A DNA stretch of 64,000 nt from the NCBI GenBank assembly GCA_910586765.1, contig CAJUJJ010000014.1:1-64000 (forward strand). Reading direction: 5' to 3'. A program made the translations under genes and the position numbers. This stretch comes from an uncultured Clostridia bacterium (GTDB taxonomy: Bacteria; Bacillota; Clostridia; Lachnospirales; Anaerotignaceae). Positions 34,523-41,429 of this stretch are shown one piece after another. The stretch's first letter is position 1. Every line of letters starts with the position of its first letter. The notes below the pieces were generated by a model. The model did not search any database. It was not told where the DNA came from and saw only the letters and a program-made list of their open reading frames with translations.

Positions 34523-35275
34523 ATGGCGGTTCATATCAAAACAAGAGAACAAATTGAAAAGATGAGAATAGCAGGAGAAATACTTGCGAAATTAGATGAG
34601 GTATTGAGAAAAGAAATAAAGCCTGATGTTACAACAAAGCAGTTGGATAGTATAGCAGAGGAATTTATACGAGGTCAGGGAGCGGTACCATCATTTAAAG
34701 GATATGGAGGTTTTCCTGGTTCTATTTGTACATCTGTAAATGATGAAATCGTTCATGGTATTCCAAGTGAAAGAAAATTAAAACAAGGTGACATTATCAG
34801 TATAGATATGGGAAGTTATATAGGTGGTTATCATGCAGATGCAGCAAGAACGTATGCAGTAGGAGAAATCACACCAGAACTTCAAAAACTGATAGATGTA
34901 ACAAAGCAAAGTTTTTTTGAAGGAATACAATATGCTAAGCAAGGTTGCCACTTAAATCAGATTGGTATAGCAATACAAAAATATGTAGAGCAAAATGGTT
35001 TTTCTGTTGTAAGAGAGTATGTAGGACATGGCATAGGAAGGAAACTGCACGAAGACCCTTCTGTAGCAAACTATAGAGAACAACGAAAAGGTATATTACT
35101 GAAAAGAGGTATGGCACTTGCAATAGAGCCTATGGTAAATATGGGTTCTTATCAGTTAAAAGTATTAAAAGATGGCTGGACAGCTGTAACAAGAGATGGT
35201 CTTTGTGCAGCACATTATGAAAATACAGTAGTGATTACGAATGGAGAACCAGAAATTCTCACATTACTGCCATAA
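34523..35275 (+). CDS. map: Methionine aminopeptidase type I
   Basis: A 250-residue metalloprotease removing N-terminal Met. Metal ligands are found in ISIDMGSYIGGYHADAARTY (two Asp), the His of YVGHGIGRKLHEDP, and Glu in AIEPMVNMG and YENTVVIT. There is no N-terminal SH3 extension. The ATG follows the adk stop by three bases. Confidence 0.97.
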   Translation: MAVHIKTREQIEKMRIAGEILAKLDEVLRKEIKPDVTTKQLDSIAEEFIRGQGAVPSFKGYGGFPGSICTSVNDEIVHGIPSERKLKQGDIISIDMGSYIGGYHADAARTYAVGEITPELQKLIDVTKQSFFEGIQYAKQGCHLNQIGIAIQKYVEQNGFSVVREYVGHGIGRKLHEDPSVANYREQRKGILLKRGMALAIEPMVNMGSYQLKVLKDGWTAVTRDGLCAAHYENTVVITNGEPEILTLLP

Positions 35276-35287
35276 GAGGTGATGACA

Positions 35288-35557
35288 GTGGAATATGAAG
35301 TCGGACAGATTGTTTATTCAAAAAGTGGTCATGACAAAGGCGGAATATTTGTAATTATGTCCGTTGAAGGCGAGTATGTATATCTAATAGACGGAAAGAA
35401 CCGTAGTTTGGAGAAACCGAAAAGAAAAAAGATAAAACATATACAAGCAACAAAATTTGTCAGCAGCTCTTTACAGCAAAAACTCAATCAAAAAAGCTAT
35501 CTGTTAAATGCTGATATTGTAAAAGTTTTGAGAGAATATAGTAAAGGAGGTTTCTAG
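35288..35557 (+). CDS. KOW-domain RNA-binding protein (L14e-like)
   Basis: An approximately 89-residue protein with the KOW-type pattern VGQIVYSKSGHDKGGIFVIM and a basic central region (KNRSLEKPKRKKIKHI). It belongs to the small family annotated as ribosomal protein L14E/L6E/L27E-like that occupies this map-infA position in Clostridia. The role is probably ribosome-associated but not established. GTG at 35288 is chosen (AGAGG is eight bases upstream); ATG 35282 is possible but its spacing is two bases. Confidence 0.85.
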   Translation: MEYEVGQIVYSKSGHDKGGIFVIMSVEGEYVYLIDGKNRSLEKPKRKKIKHIQATKFVSSSLQQKLNQKSYLLNADIVKVLREYSKGGF

Positions 35558-35560
35558 GTT

Positions 35561-35779
35561 TTGTCAAAAGATGACGTAATTGAAGTAGAAGGAACTGTAT
35601 TGGAGAAATTACCAAACGCAATGTTTCAGGTAGAATTAGAAAATGGCCATCAAATATTGGCACATATTTCAGGTAAACTTCGTATGAATTTTATAAGAAT
35701 ATTACCAGGTGATAAAGTATTAGTGGAAATGTCACCATATGATTTAACAAAAGGTAGAATTATATGGAGAGCAAAATAA
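35561..35779 (+). CDS. infA: Translation initiation factor IF-1
   Basis: A 72-residue S1/OB-fold factor that occupies the ribosomal A-site during initiation. SKDDVIEVEGTVLEKLPNAM and GHQILAHISGKLRMNFIRIL are typical. It starts with TTG at 35561, ten bases behind AAAGGAGG and three bases after the KOW gene. Confidence 0.98.
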   Translation: MSKDDVIEVEGTVLEKLPNAMFQVELENGHQILAHISGKLRMNFIRILPGDKVLVEMSPYDLTKGRIIWRAK

Positions 35780-35797
35780 GGAAGGAGAGGTTCACCA

Positions 35798-35911
35798 ATG
35801 AAGGTAAGACCATCTGTAAAACCAATGTGTGAAAAATGCAGAATTATCAAAAGAAAAGGCCGTGTAATGGTAATTTGTGAAAATCCAAAACATAAACAAA
35901 AACAAGGCTGA
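35798..35911 (+). CDS. rpmJ: 50S ribosomal protein L36
   Basis: A 37-residue L36 with zinc ligands C11, C14, C27 and H32 (MCEKCRIIKRKGRV and ICENPKHKQKQG). The zinc form is retained. The ATG at 35798 follows GGAGAGG. Confidence 0.98.
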   Translation: MKVRPSVKPMCEKCRIIKRKGRVMVICENPKHKQKQG

Positions 35912-35925
35912 TAATTGTTTTAATA

Positions 35926-36088
35926 AGTAACAGCTGATAATCTATTTATGGTGATGGAGGGGTAACAGTCCTTACCAGACCGGAGGAGAAAATCCGTCAA
36001 AAGTAGGTATCGAAGGAGTATACAGTTAATAGTGGGGGCAGCTGATAGAGGACGGTCTATATCCCTATTTGTGATACCCAACGTTACT
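35926..36088 (+). promoter_or_regulatory. Structured RNA leader before rpsM (candidate r-protein leader)
   Basis: The 250-nt gap between rpmJ and rpsM folds by eye into a closed structure: P1 AGTAAC (35926-35931) with GTTACT (36083-36088); hairpin GGTAA/TTACC (35961-35976); hairpin GACcGGA/TCCGTC (35978-35998); P4 GGTATC (36006-36011) with GATACC (36073-36078) enclosing ATAGtGGG/CCCTAT and ATAGA/TCTAT. CAGCTGATA occurs twice (35931-35939, 36039-36047). It is more GC-rich than neighbours. S4, encoded downstream, is the usual autoregulator of alpha operons. Confidence 0.6.
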
Positions 36089-36161
36089 AAAAAATAAAAA
36101 AATAAGAGTAGTAGTTGATATAAATAAAGTATAGAATTTTTTCAGGAGGTGTAATTGATAC

Positions 36162-36530
36162 ATGGCACGTATTGCTGGTGTAGACTTACCAAGAGAGAAA
36201 CGAGTAGAAATTGGTTTGACATATGTATATGGTATCGGACGTCCGAGCTCAAATAGAATATTAAAAGAAGCAGGAGTAAATCCTGATACAAGAGTAAGAG
36301 ATTTGACAGATGAGGAAGTATCTCGTATAAGAGATGTCATTGACCGCTCTCAAAAAGTAGAGGGTGATTTAAGACGTGAAATCGCTTTAAATATCAAACG
36401 TCTGATTGAAATTGGCTGTTATAGAGGCATTCGTCATAGAAAAGGACTTCCAGTAAGAGGACAAAAAACAAAGACAAATGCAAGAACAAGAAAAGGCCCA
36501 AGAAAAACAGTAGCAAATAAGAAGAAATAA
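36162..36530 (+). CDS. rpsM: 30S ribosomal protein S13
   Basis: A 122-residue S13 with ARIAGVDLPREKRVEIGLTY, IGCYRGIRHRKGLPVRGQKT and a basic C-terminal tail KGPRKTVANKKK that reaches the P-site. The ATG at 36162 follows CAGGAGGTG by about 10 bases. It is preceded by the structured spacer. Confidence 0.98.
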   Translation: MARIAGVDLPREKRVEIGLTYVYGIGRPSSNRILKEAGVNPDTRVRDLTDEEVSRIRDVIDRSQKVEGDLRREIALNIKRLIEIGCYRGIRHRKGLPVRGQKTKTNARTRKGPRKTVANKKK

Positions 36531-36560
36531 TCATATTTCATAAGGAGGTTTGAGTGTAAA

Positions 36561-36962
36561 ATGGCAAAGAAGGCAGTAAAAAAGACAACGACACGTAGAC
36601 GTCGTGACAAAAGACGTGTAGAACGTGGTCAAGCACATATTCAGTCTACTTTTAATAATACAATCGTTACAATTACAGATGCCGCAGGAAACGCACTTTC
36701 CTGGGCGAGTGCAGGACAGTTAGGTTTTAGAGGCTCAAGAAAATCCACACCATATGCTGCACAACAGGCAGCAGATACAGCTGCAAAAGCTGCATCAGAC
36801 TATGGTCTGAAAACAGTTGAAGTATTTGTAAAAGGTCCTGGTTCAGGACGTGAAGCTGCAATCCGTGCATTACAGGCTGCTGGTCTTGATGTAACACTTA
36901 TCAAAGACGTAACACCTGTACCACATAATGGTTGTAGACCACCAAAACGCAGAAGAGTTTAA
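36561..36962 (+). CDS. rpsK: 30S ribosomal protein S11
   Basis: A 133-residue S11 of the platform. The basic N-terminus AKKAVKKTTTRRRRDKRRVE is followed by GQAHIQSTFNNTIVTITD and the VTPVPHNGCRPPKRRRV tail. The ATG is behind AAGGAGG. Confidence 0.98.
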   Translation: MAKKAVKKTTTRRRRDKRRVERGQAHIQSTFNNTIVTITDAAGNALSWASAGQLGFRGSRKSTPYAAQQAADTAAKAASDYGLKTVEVFVKGPGSGREAAIRALQAAGLDVTLIKDVTPVPHNGCRPPKRRRV

Positions 36963-36992
36963 TCTAAAGTCTAACAGGAGGTGCTATAGGAA

Positions 36993-37595
36993 ATGGCAAG
37001 AGATAGAGTTCCAGTGTTAAAAAGATGTAGGTCATTAAATTTAGACCCTATCTTTTTAGGAATTGACAAAAAATCTAAAAAACAAAATCCAAGAGCTGGT
37101 AAAAAGTTAAGTGAATACGGTTTACAGTTGAGAGAAAAACAAAAAGCAAAATTTATATATGGTGTATTAGAAAAACAATTTAGAGGATACTATGCAAAAG
37201 CAGAACAAATTTCCAAAAAAGAAGGTATTCCTGGTGAAAACTTGCTTATGATTTTGGAATTAAGACTGGACAATGTAATGTTCCGCTTGGGCTATGGTAG
37301 AACAAGAAAAGAAGCAAGACAAATTGTGCGTCATAAACACGTATTGGTAAATGGTAAACCAGTAGATATTCCATCTTACCAAGTAAAAGTTGGCGATACA
37401 ATAGAAGTTAAAGAAAAATATAAATCCATGCAAAGATATAAAGATGTTTTGGAAGTAACAGGTGCAAGAATTGTGCCTGAATGGTTATCTGCAAACCATG
37501 ACGCATTAAGCGGTACAGTGTTGTCTAAACCTCAGAGAGCACAAATTGATGTACCAGTTGAGGAAACACTTATCGTCGAGTTGTACTCCAAATAA
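36993..37595 (+). CDS. rpsD: 30S ribosomal protein S4
   Basis: A 200-residue S4, an early assembly and mRNA-helicase-side protein. LKRCRSLNLDPIFLG, QKAKFIYGVLEKQFRGYY and an S4 domain starting RLDNVMFRLGYGRTRKEARQ are seen. Zinc-less N-terminal form. It sits inside the alpha operon, unlike the separate rpsD of Bacillus, and is the likely autoregulator. The ATG follows CAGGAGGTG. Confidence 0.98.
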   Translation: MARDRVPVLKRCRSLNLDPIFLGIDKKSKKQNPRAGKKLSEYGLQLREKQKAKFIYGVLEKQFRGYYAKAEQISKKEGIPGENLLMILELRLDNVMFRLGYGRTRKEARQIVRHKHVLVNGKPVDIPSYQVKVGDTIEVKEKYKSMQRYKDVLEVTGARIVPEWLSANHDALSGTVLSKPQRAQIDVPVEETLIVELYSK

Positions 37596-37619
37596 TTAAA
37601 AAAATCAGTCAATTATTAT

Positions 37620-37638
37620 GCCGCAGTTTTTCTGCGGC
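37620..37638 (+). promoter_or_regulatory. 7-bp hairpin before rpoA
   Basis: GCCGCAG (37620-37626), loop TTTTT, CTGCGGC (37632-37638). There is no T run after it. It lies in the rpsD-rpoA spacer 31 bases upstream of the rpoA start. Confidence 0.65.
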
Positions 37639-37669
37639 AAACTATCATAAAAGAGGGAGGTTTGCATGA

Positions 37670-38629
37670 GTGTTTGAATTTGAGAAACCTCGCATTGAAA
37701 TTGATAAGATGGCACCAGATAAAACATATGGCAAATTTGTAGTAGAGCCTTTGGAAAGGGGCTATGGTACAACATTGGGCAATTCTTTAAGAAGAATATT
37801 GCTTTCCTCGTTACCTGGTGCAGCAGTAAGCAATGTCAAAATAGATGGTGTACTTCATGAATTTAGTGTAATTCCTGGAGTAAAAGAAGATGTAACAGAA
37901 ATCATATTAAATTTAAAAGGACTTGCCATAAAAAACAACAGTGAAGGCAATGAACCAAAAATTGCATACATTGATGTAGAAGGCGAAGGAGAAGTAAAAG
38001 GTTCTGATTTAAAAGCCGATAGTGACATAGAAATTATGAACCCAGACCATCACATTGCAACATTAAGCGGCGGTACAAATACACGTTTATCTATGGAAAT
38101 CACCATAAATAAAGGACGTGGCTATATTGGCAGTGATAAGAATAAAAAAGACGACCAGCCTATTGGTATGCTTCCAGTGGATAGTATATTTACACCAGTA
38201 ACAAGAGTAAACTTTTTAGTAGAGAATACTCGTGTTGGTCAAATTACCGACTATGATAAATTGACATTGGAAGTTTGGACAAATGGAACGATTGCACCAG
38301 ACGATGCAGTAAGTTATGGTGCAAAAATATTAAATGAGCATTTAAACCTTTTCATTGACTTATCTGATAATGCAAAAAATACAGAAATTATGGTGGAAAA
38401 AGAAGAAGGCAAAAAAGAAAAAGTACTTGAAATGAGCATTGAAGAACTTGACCTTTCTGTGCGTTCTTATAACTGTTTGAAACGTGCAGGCATAAATACT
38501 GTAGAAGATTTGGCAAATAAAACAGAAGAAGAAATGATGAAGGTAAGAAATCTGGGACGCAAGTCACTGGAAGAAGTGCTTAACAAAATGGCAGAATTGG
38601 GTTTGGCATTACGTCCAAGCGATGAATAA
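37670..38629 (+). CDS. rpoA: RNA polymerase subunit alpha
   Basis: A 319-residue alpha subunit. N-terminal assembly domain (KPRIEIDK, FVVEPLERGYGTTLGNSLRR) and C-terminal domain from about residue 255. CTD DNA-contact residues R265, N268, C269, G296, K298 and S299 fall at the same numbers as in E. coli. GTG start at 37670, nine bases behind GGGAGG. The better-spaced ATG at 37666 is out of frame and encodes only three codons. It is followed by a separate copy of its own CTD. Confidence 0.97.
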   Translation: MFEFEKPRIEIDKMAPDKTYGKFVVEPLERGYGTTLGNSLRRILLSSLPGAAVSNVKIDGVLHEFSVIPGVKEDVTEIILNLKGLAIKNNSEGNEPKIAYIDVEGEGEVKGSDLKADSDIEIMNPDHHIATLSGGTNTRLSMEITINKGRGYIGSDKNKKDDQPIGMLPVDSIFTPVTRVNFLVENTRVGQITDYDKLTLEVWTNGTIAPDDAVSYGAKILNEHLNLFIDLSDNAKNTEIMVEKEEGKKEKVLEMSIEELDLSVRSYNCLKRAGINTVEDLANKTEEEMMKVRNLGRKSLEEVLNKMAELGLALRPSDE

Positions 38630-38646
38630 TAGTATTCTGCAAAATT
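38613..38646 (+). repeat. 34-bp repeat, copy 1 (end of rpoA)
   Basis: The 34 bases beginning GTCCAAGCGATGAATAATAG, which cover the last codons, the stop and 17 bases past it, recur exactly at 39001-39034. It is the best preserved part of a longer duplication that includes the whole alpha-CTD coding region. Confidence 0.95.
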
Positions 38647-38717
38647 GCTCCATAATATAAAAAGGTAAAAAAATGTTGTGTATATGATTAGCAAACATTT
38701 GTAAAGAGGATATAAAT

Positions 38718-39017
38718 ATGTCAAAAGAATTTGTTTCTATAAAACAAATAGGTGACCTTTTTATAGATAATTACAATCAAAATATAAAACAAAATAGTAA
38801 AAAAGAAAATGTTTTTGAAATGGGTATTGAAGAACTTGACTTGGAAGTTCGTTCTTATAATTGTTTAAAACGTGCAGATATTCACACAATAGGAGATTTA
38901 ATCAGTAAAACAGAAAAAGAAATACTGAAAGTGAAATATCTGGAACAAAGGTCTTTAGAAGAAATTCAATATCAATTAGCAAAGTTGGGCTTGGCATTAT
39001 GTCCAAGCGATGAATAA
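38718..39017 (+). CDS. Stand-alone RNA polymerase alpha-CTD-like protein
   Basis: A 99-residue protein. Residues ~34-99 align throughout with the rpoA CTD (MGIEELDLEVRSYNCLKRAD, GDLISKTEKEILKVKYL and LAKLGLALCPSDE). R45, N48 and C49 match R265, N268, C269. The NLGRKSLEE motif has become YLEQRSLEE, so E76 replaces the Gly equivalent to G296, while R78 and S79 keep the positive charge and Ser. Residues 1-33 (FVSIKQIGDLFIDNYNQ...) have no match to RpoA, and there is no assembly domain. It has its own ribosome binding site AGAGGA. Probably a duplication of the rpoA 3' end. Function unknown. Confidence 0.85.
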   Translation: MSKEFVSIKQIGDLFIDNYNQNIKQNSKKENVFEMGIEELDLEVRSYNCLKRADIHTIGDLISKTEKEILKVKYLEQRSLEEIQYQLAKLGLALCPSDE

Positions 39018-39034
39018 TAGTATTCTGCAAAATT
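39001..39034 (+). repeat. 34-bp repeat, copy 2 (end of the CTD-like gene)
   Basis: Exact copy of 38613-38646. It is followed here by unrelated sequence leading to rplQ, showing the duplicate was placed between rpoA and rplQ. Confidence 0.95.
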
Positions 39035-39107
39035 ACGAAAAGACGTAATACCAAAGAGTGGTTTTTTCGGGTTCAGTTTTGCAGGCGATAACAAGGAGGA
39101 TACAGAT

Positions 39108-39650
39108 ATGCACGCATCTGGTTATAGAAAACTTGGACGCACATCATCACAAAGAAAAGCTCTTTTGAAAAACCAAGTTACAAATTTATTGTATCATGGC
39201 AAAATTAAAACAACAGAAACAAGAGCAAAAGAAGTAAGAAGAATTGCTGAAAAATTAATTACATTAGCAGTAAAAGAAAAAGACAACTTTGAAGAAGTAG
39301 AAGTAATGGCAAAAGTTGCTAAAAAAGATGCTAATGGTAAAAGAGTAAAAGAAATTATTGATGGTAAAAAAGTAACTGTTTATGAAGAAAAGAAAAAAAC
39401 AATTAAAAAAGATAAACCATCAAGATTAAACGCAAGACGTAAAATATTGAGTGAACTTTATACAGTAACTGAAGTTCCAAAAGATGGTAAAAAGAAAAGA
39501 AGCCTTAGTAAAAAAGTAGATATGGCTGCAAAACTTTTTGATGAAATTGCACCAAAATATGCTGACCGTAAAGGTGGATATACCAGAATAATTAAAATTG
39601 GTATGAGAAAAGGCGACGGTGCTCCAGAAGTAATTATTGAATTAGTATAA
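39108..39650 (+). CDS. rplQ: 50S ribosomal protein L17 with lineage-specific insertion
   Basis: A 180-residue L17; most bacterial L17 are about 115-130. The N-terminal HASGYRKLGRTSSQRKALLK and the C-terminal DRKGGYTRIIKIGMRKGDGAPE are conserved. An additional Lys-rich block of roughly 60 residues (about 60-140, with KRVKEIIDGKKVTVYEEKK) lies between them. A similar insertion is known to me from Lachnospiraceae. The ATG at 39108 follows AAGGAGG. It ends the superoperon at a terminator. Confidence 0.96.
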   Translation: MHASGYRKLGRTSSQRKALLKNQVTNLLYHGKIKTTETRAKEVRRIAEKLITLAVKEKDNFEEVEVMAKVAKKDANGKRVKEIIDGKKVTVYEEKKKTIKKDKPSRLNARRKILSELYTVTEVPKDGKKKRSLSKKVDMAAKLFDEIAPKYADRKGGYTRIIKIGMRKGDGAPEVIIELV

Positions 39651-39660
39651 TAATCTATTA

Positions 39661-39688
39661 AAACCCTAGTAAACCTACTAGGGTTTTT
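39661..39688 (+). terminator. Terminator of the ribosomal superoperon
   Basis: AAACCCTAGTA (39661-39671), loop AACC, TACTAGGGTTT with extra T's (39676-39688). Confidence 0.93.
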
Positions 39689-39708
39689 GCTTTTGGGGAG
39701 GAAATAGT

Positions 39709-41382
39709 ATGAAAAAATTAATTTGTGTACTAATATTGTTGTGTATGTTATTTGGTATTAATATAGTACAAGTATTTGCAGAACAAAATACAATAATATG
39801 GCAAAATATGAAATTAACGCAATCTAAATATAATGAAATAGATTTTGATAAAAGCGGTGATGTGACATTTCATACAGAATATAATACATATAATAAAGAT
39901 GTAAAAGAAATAAAATATATATTTGAAAATCATACTGGTATGAAGGCAACATATGGTTATGATACAGAATTAGAAGTATTTGTAAATGGTAAGTGGTATG
40001 AAATATTTCTTACAAGATGTATTGATGATGTTGGTATTGTATTGGAGGGTAATGGAAAAAGTGAAGAAACATTCCAATGGAATTTAGAAGGGTATGATTT
40101 ACCAGAAGGAAAATATCGTATCATAAAACAATTAAGTGATAGAGAATATGGACAGCTTGGTGCATTTGGCGAAAGAAAATATTATGCAGAATTTGAAATT
40201 GGAAATACAGAAAATATAAACGATACTACAACTACTGTTATGTGGTGTGGCATAGAGTTACAGCCTTCAAAATATAATGAAGCAGATTTTGATAAAAGTG
40301 GTGCTGTGACATTTCAAACAGAACATAATATGTATGCAGAGGATATTGAAGAAATTACATATATATTTAAAAATCAAACTGCAAAAAAATTAAAATATAG
40401 TTATGATACAGAATTAGAAGCATTTATAAATGGAAAGTGGTATGAAATACCACGCAGAAATGATAGAGATGACGCAGCAATTTCATTGAATTTTAATAAA
40501 AAAATAGCTGGAGTATTTCGTTGGAGTGTAGCTGCTACTGATTGGGATATTAGAGAAATAGATTTACCCAAAGGAAAGTATCGTTTGATAAAACAAGTAA
40601 GTGATAGTAACGATAGTTATGGAGAATATGGCTTTTTCGGTAAAAGAAAATATTATGCAGAATTTGAAATTGGAAAATCTGTTTATACAAAGTATTCTCC
40701 TTATGGTTATGAAAAATTACAGAAACTGCCTAAAGAATATAAAAAGACAACTGCAATTAGAAATAATGATGTAGTATTGATAGAGGGTGGAGAAACAGAA
40801 AATACAGAAAATATAAAAAAGTTTATAGAAAACGTAGATTTAGGAATACCCACTTTTTTAAGAATAACAAGATATTTAAGAAATGGTGATATAATTATTA
40901 TAGAAGTAGAAGCTGCAAAAGGAAAATATATTTATCGCTATGACAGCACAAGAGCACAAAAAAATATCGGTATTGTAAAAAGAGAATACCCTTATATGAT
41001 AACAGATGGAAATAATGTTTATTTGAGTAATTGGTCAAATTGGGAATATAAACAAAAATATCAAGGAGAAGCAGGAGAATATTTGTTTTCAAAAGCAAAT
41101 GGAGAATATACAGAGCTAGCTGTAAAACAGGCAGGAACTATTATGAAACAACAGTCAAATAGAAATTCTACAGAATATAGAGTAAAAATAAGAGAGGAAG
41201 AATATTATTTTTCAGAACAAAAAGCCATAGAACAAATTTTGAAATCAGAAAAAAGAAAAGGACATATTAATGCTAAAGTGATAAATATTAAGTGGCACGA
41301 TAATGGAGAATTTTTAATAAAAATGGTGTCAGACGATAAAAAAGAAGAATATGATATAGTATATAAATTGTATGAGCAATAA
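39709..41382 (+). CDS. Secreted protein, two Ig-like repeats plus DUF4362-like domain
   Basis: A 557-residue exported protein with a signal peptide (MKKLICVLILLCMLFGINIV and cleavage after VFAEQ). Two tandem copies of a ~140-residue domain follow, about residues 28-165 and 176-323, each with SKYNE-DFDKSG, a W-Y-EI core and LP-GKYRIIKQ-S-like ending plus RKYYAEFEIG. This resembles bacterial Ig-like (Big_14-type) domains. A C-terminal region from about 325 with NNDVVLIEGG and ITRYLRNGDIIIIEVE resembles DUF4362. The domain names are from memory. Probably cell-surface, with unknown ligand. Confidence 0.75.
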   Translation: MKKLICVLILLCMLFGINIVQVFAEQNTIIWQNMKLTQSKYNEIDFDKSGDVTFHTEYNTYNKDVKEIKYIFENHTGMKATYGYDTELEVFVNGKWYEIFLTRCIDDVGIVLEGNGKSEETFQWNLEGYDLPEGKYRIIKQLSDREYGQLGAFGERKYYAEFEIGNTENINDTTTTVMWCGIELQPSKYNEADFDKSGAVTFQTEHNMYAEDIEEITYIFKNQTAKKLKYSYDTELEAFINGKWYEIPRRNDRDDAAISLNFNKKIAGVFRWSVAATDWDIREIDLPKGKYRLIKQVSDSNDSYGEYGFFGKRKYYAEFEIGKSVYTKYSPYGYEKLQKLPKEYKKTTAIRNNDVVLIEGGETENTENIKKFIENVDLGIPTFLRITRYLRNGDIIIIEVEAAKGKYIYRYDSTRAQKNIGIVKREYPYMITDGNNVYLSNWSNWEYKQKYQGEAGEYLFSKANGEYTELAVKQAGTIMKQQSNRNSTEYRVKIREEEYYFSEQKAIEQILKSEKRKGHINAKVINIKWHDNGEFLIKMVSDDKKEEYDIVYKLYEQ

Positions 41383-41387
41383 ACGAT

Positions 41388-41418
41388 AACAGCCCTAGTG
41401 TTCTGGTCTAGGGCTGTT
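41388..41418. terminator. Bidirectional terminator between convergent genes
   Basis: AACAGCCCTAG (41388-41398) and CTAGGGCTGTT (41408-41418) form a perfect 11-bp stem separating the plus-strand Ig-like gene from the minus-strand pair. Confidence 0.85.
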
Positions 41419-41429
41419 GTATTTCACTA

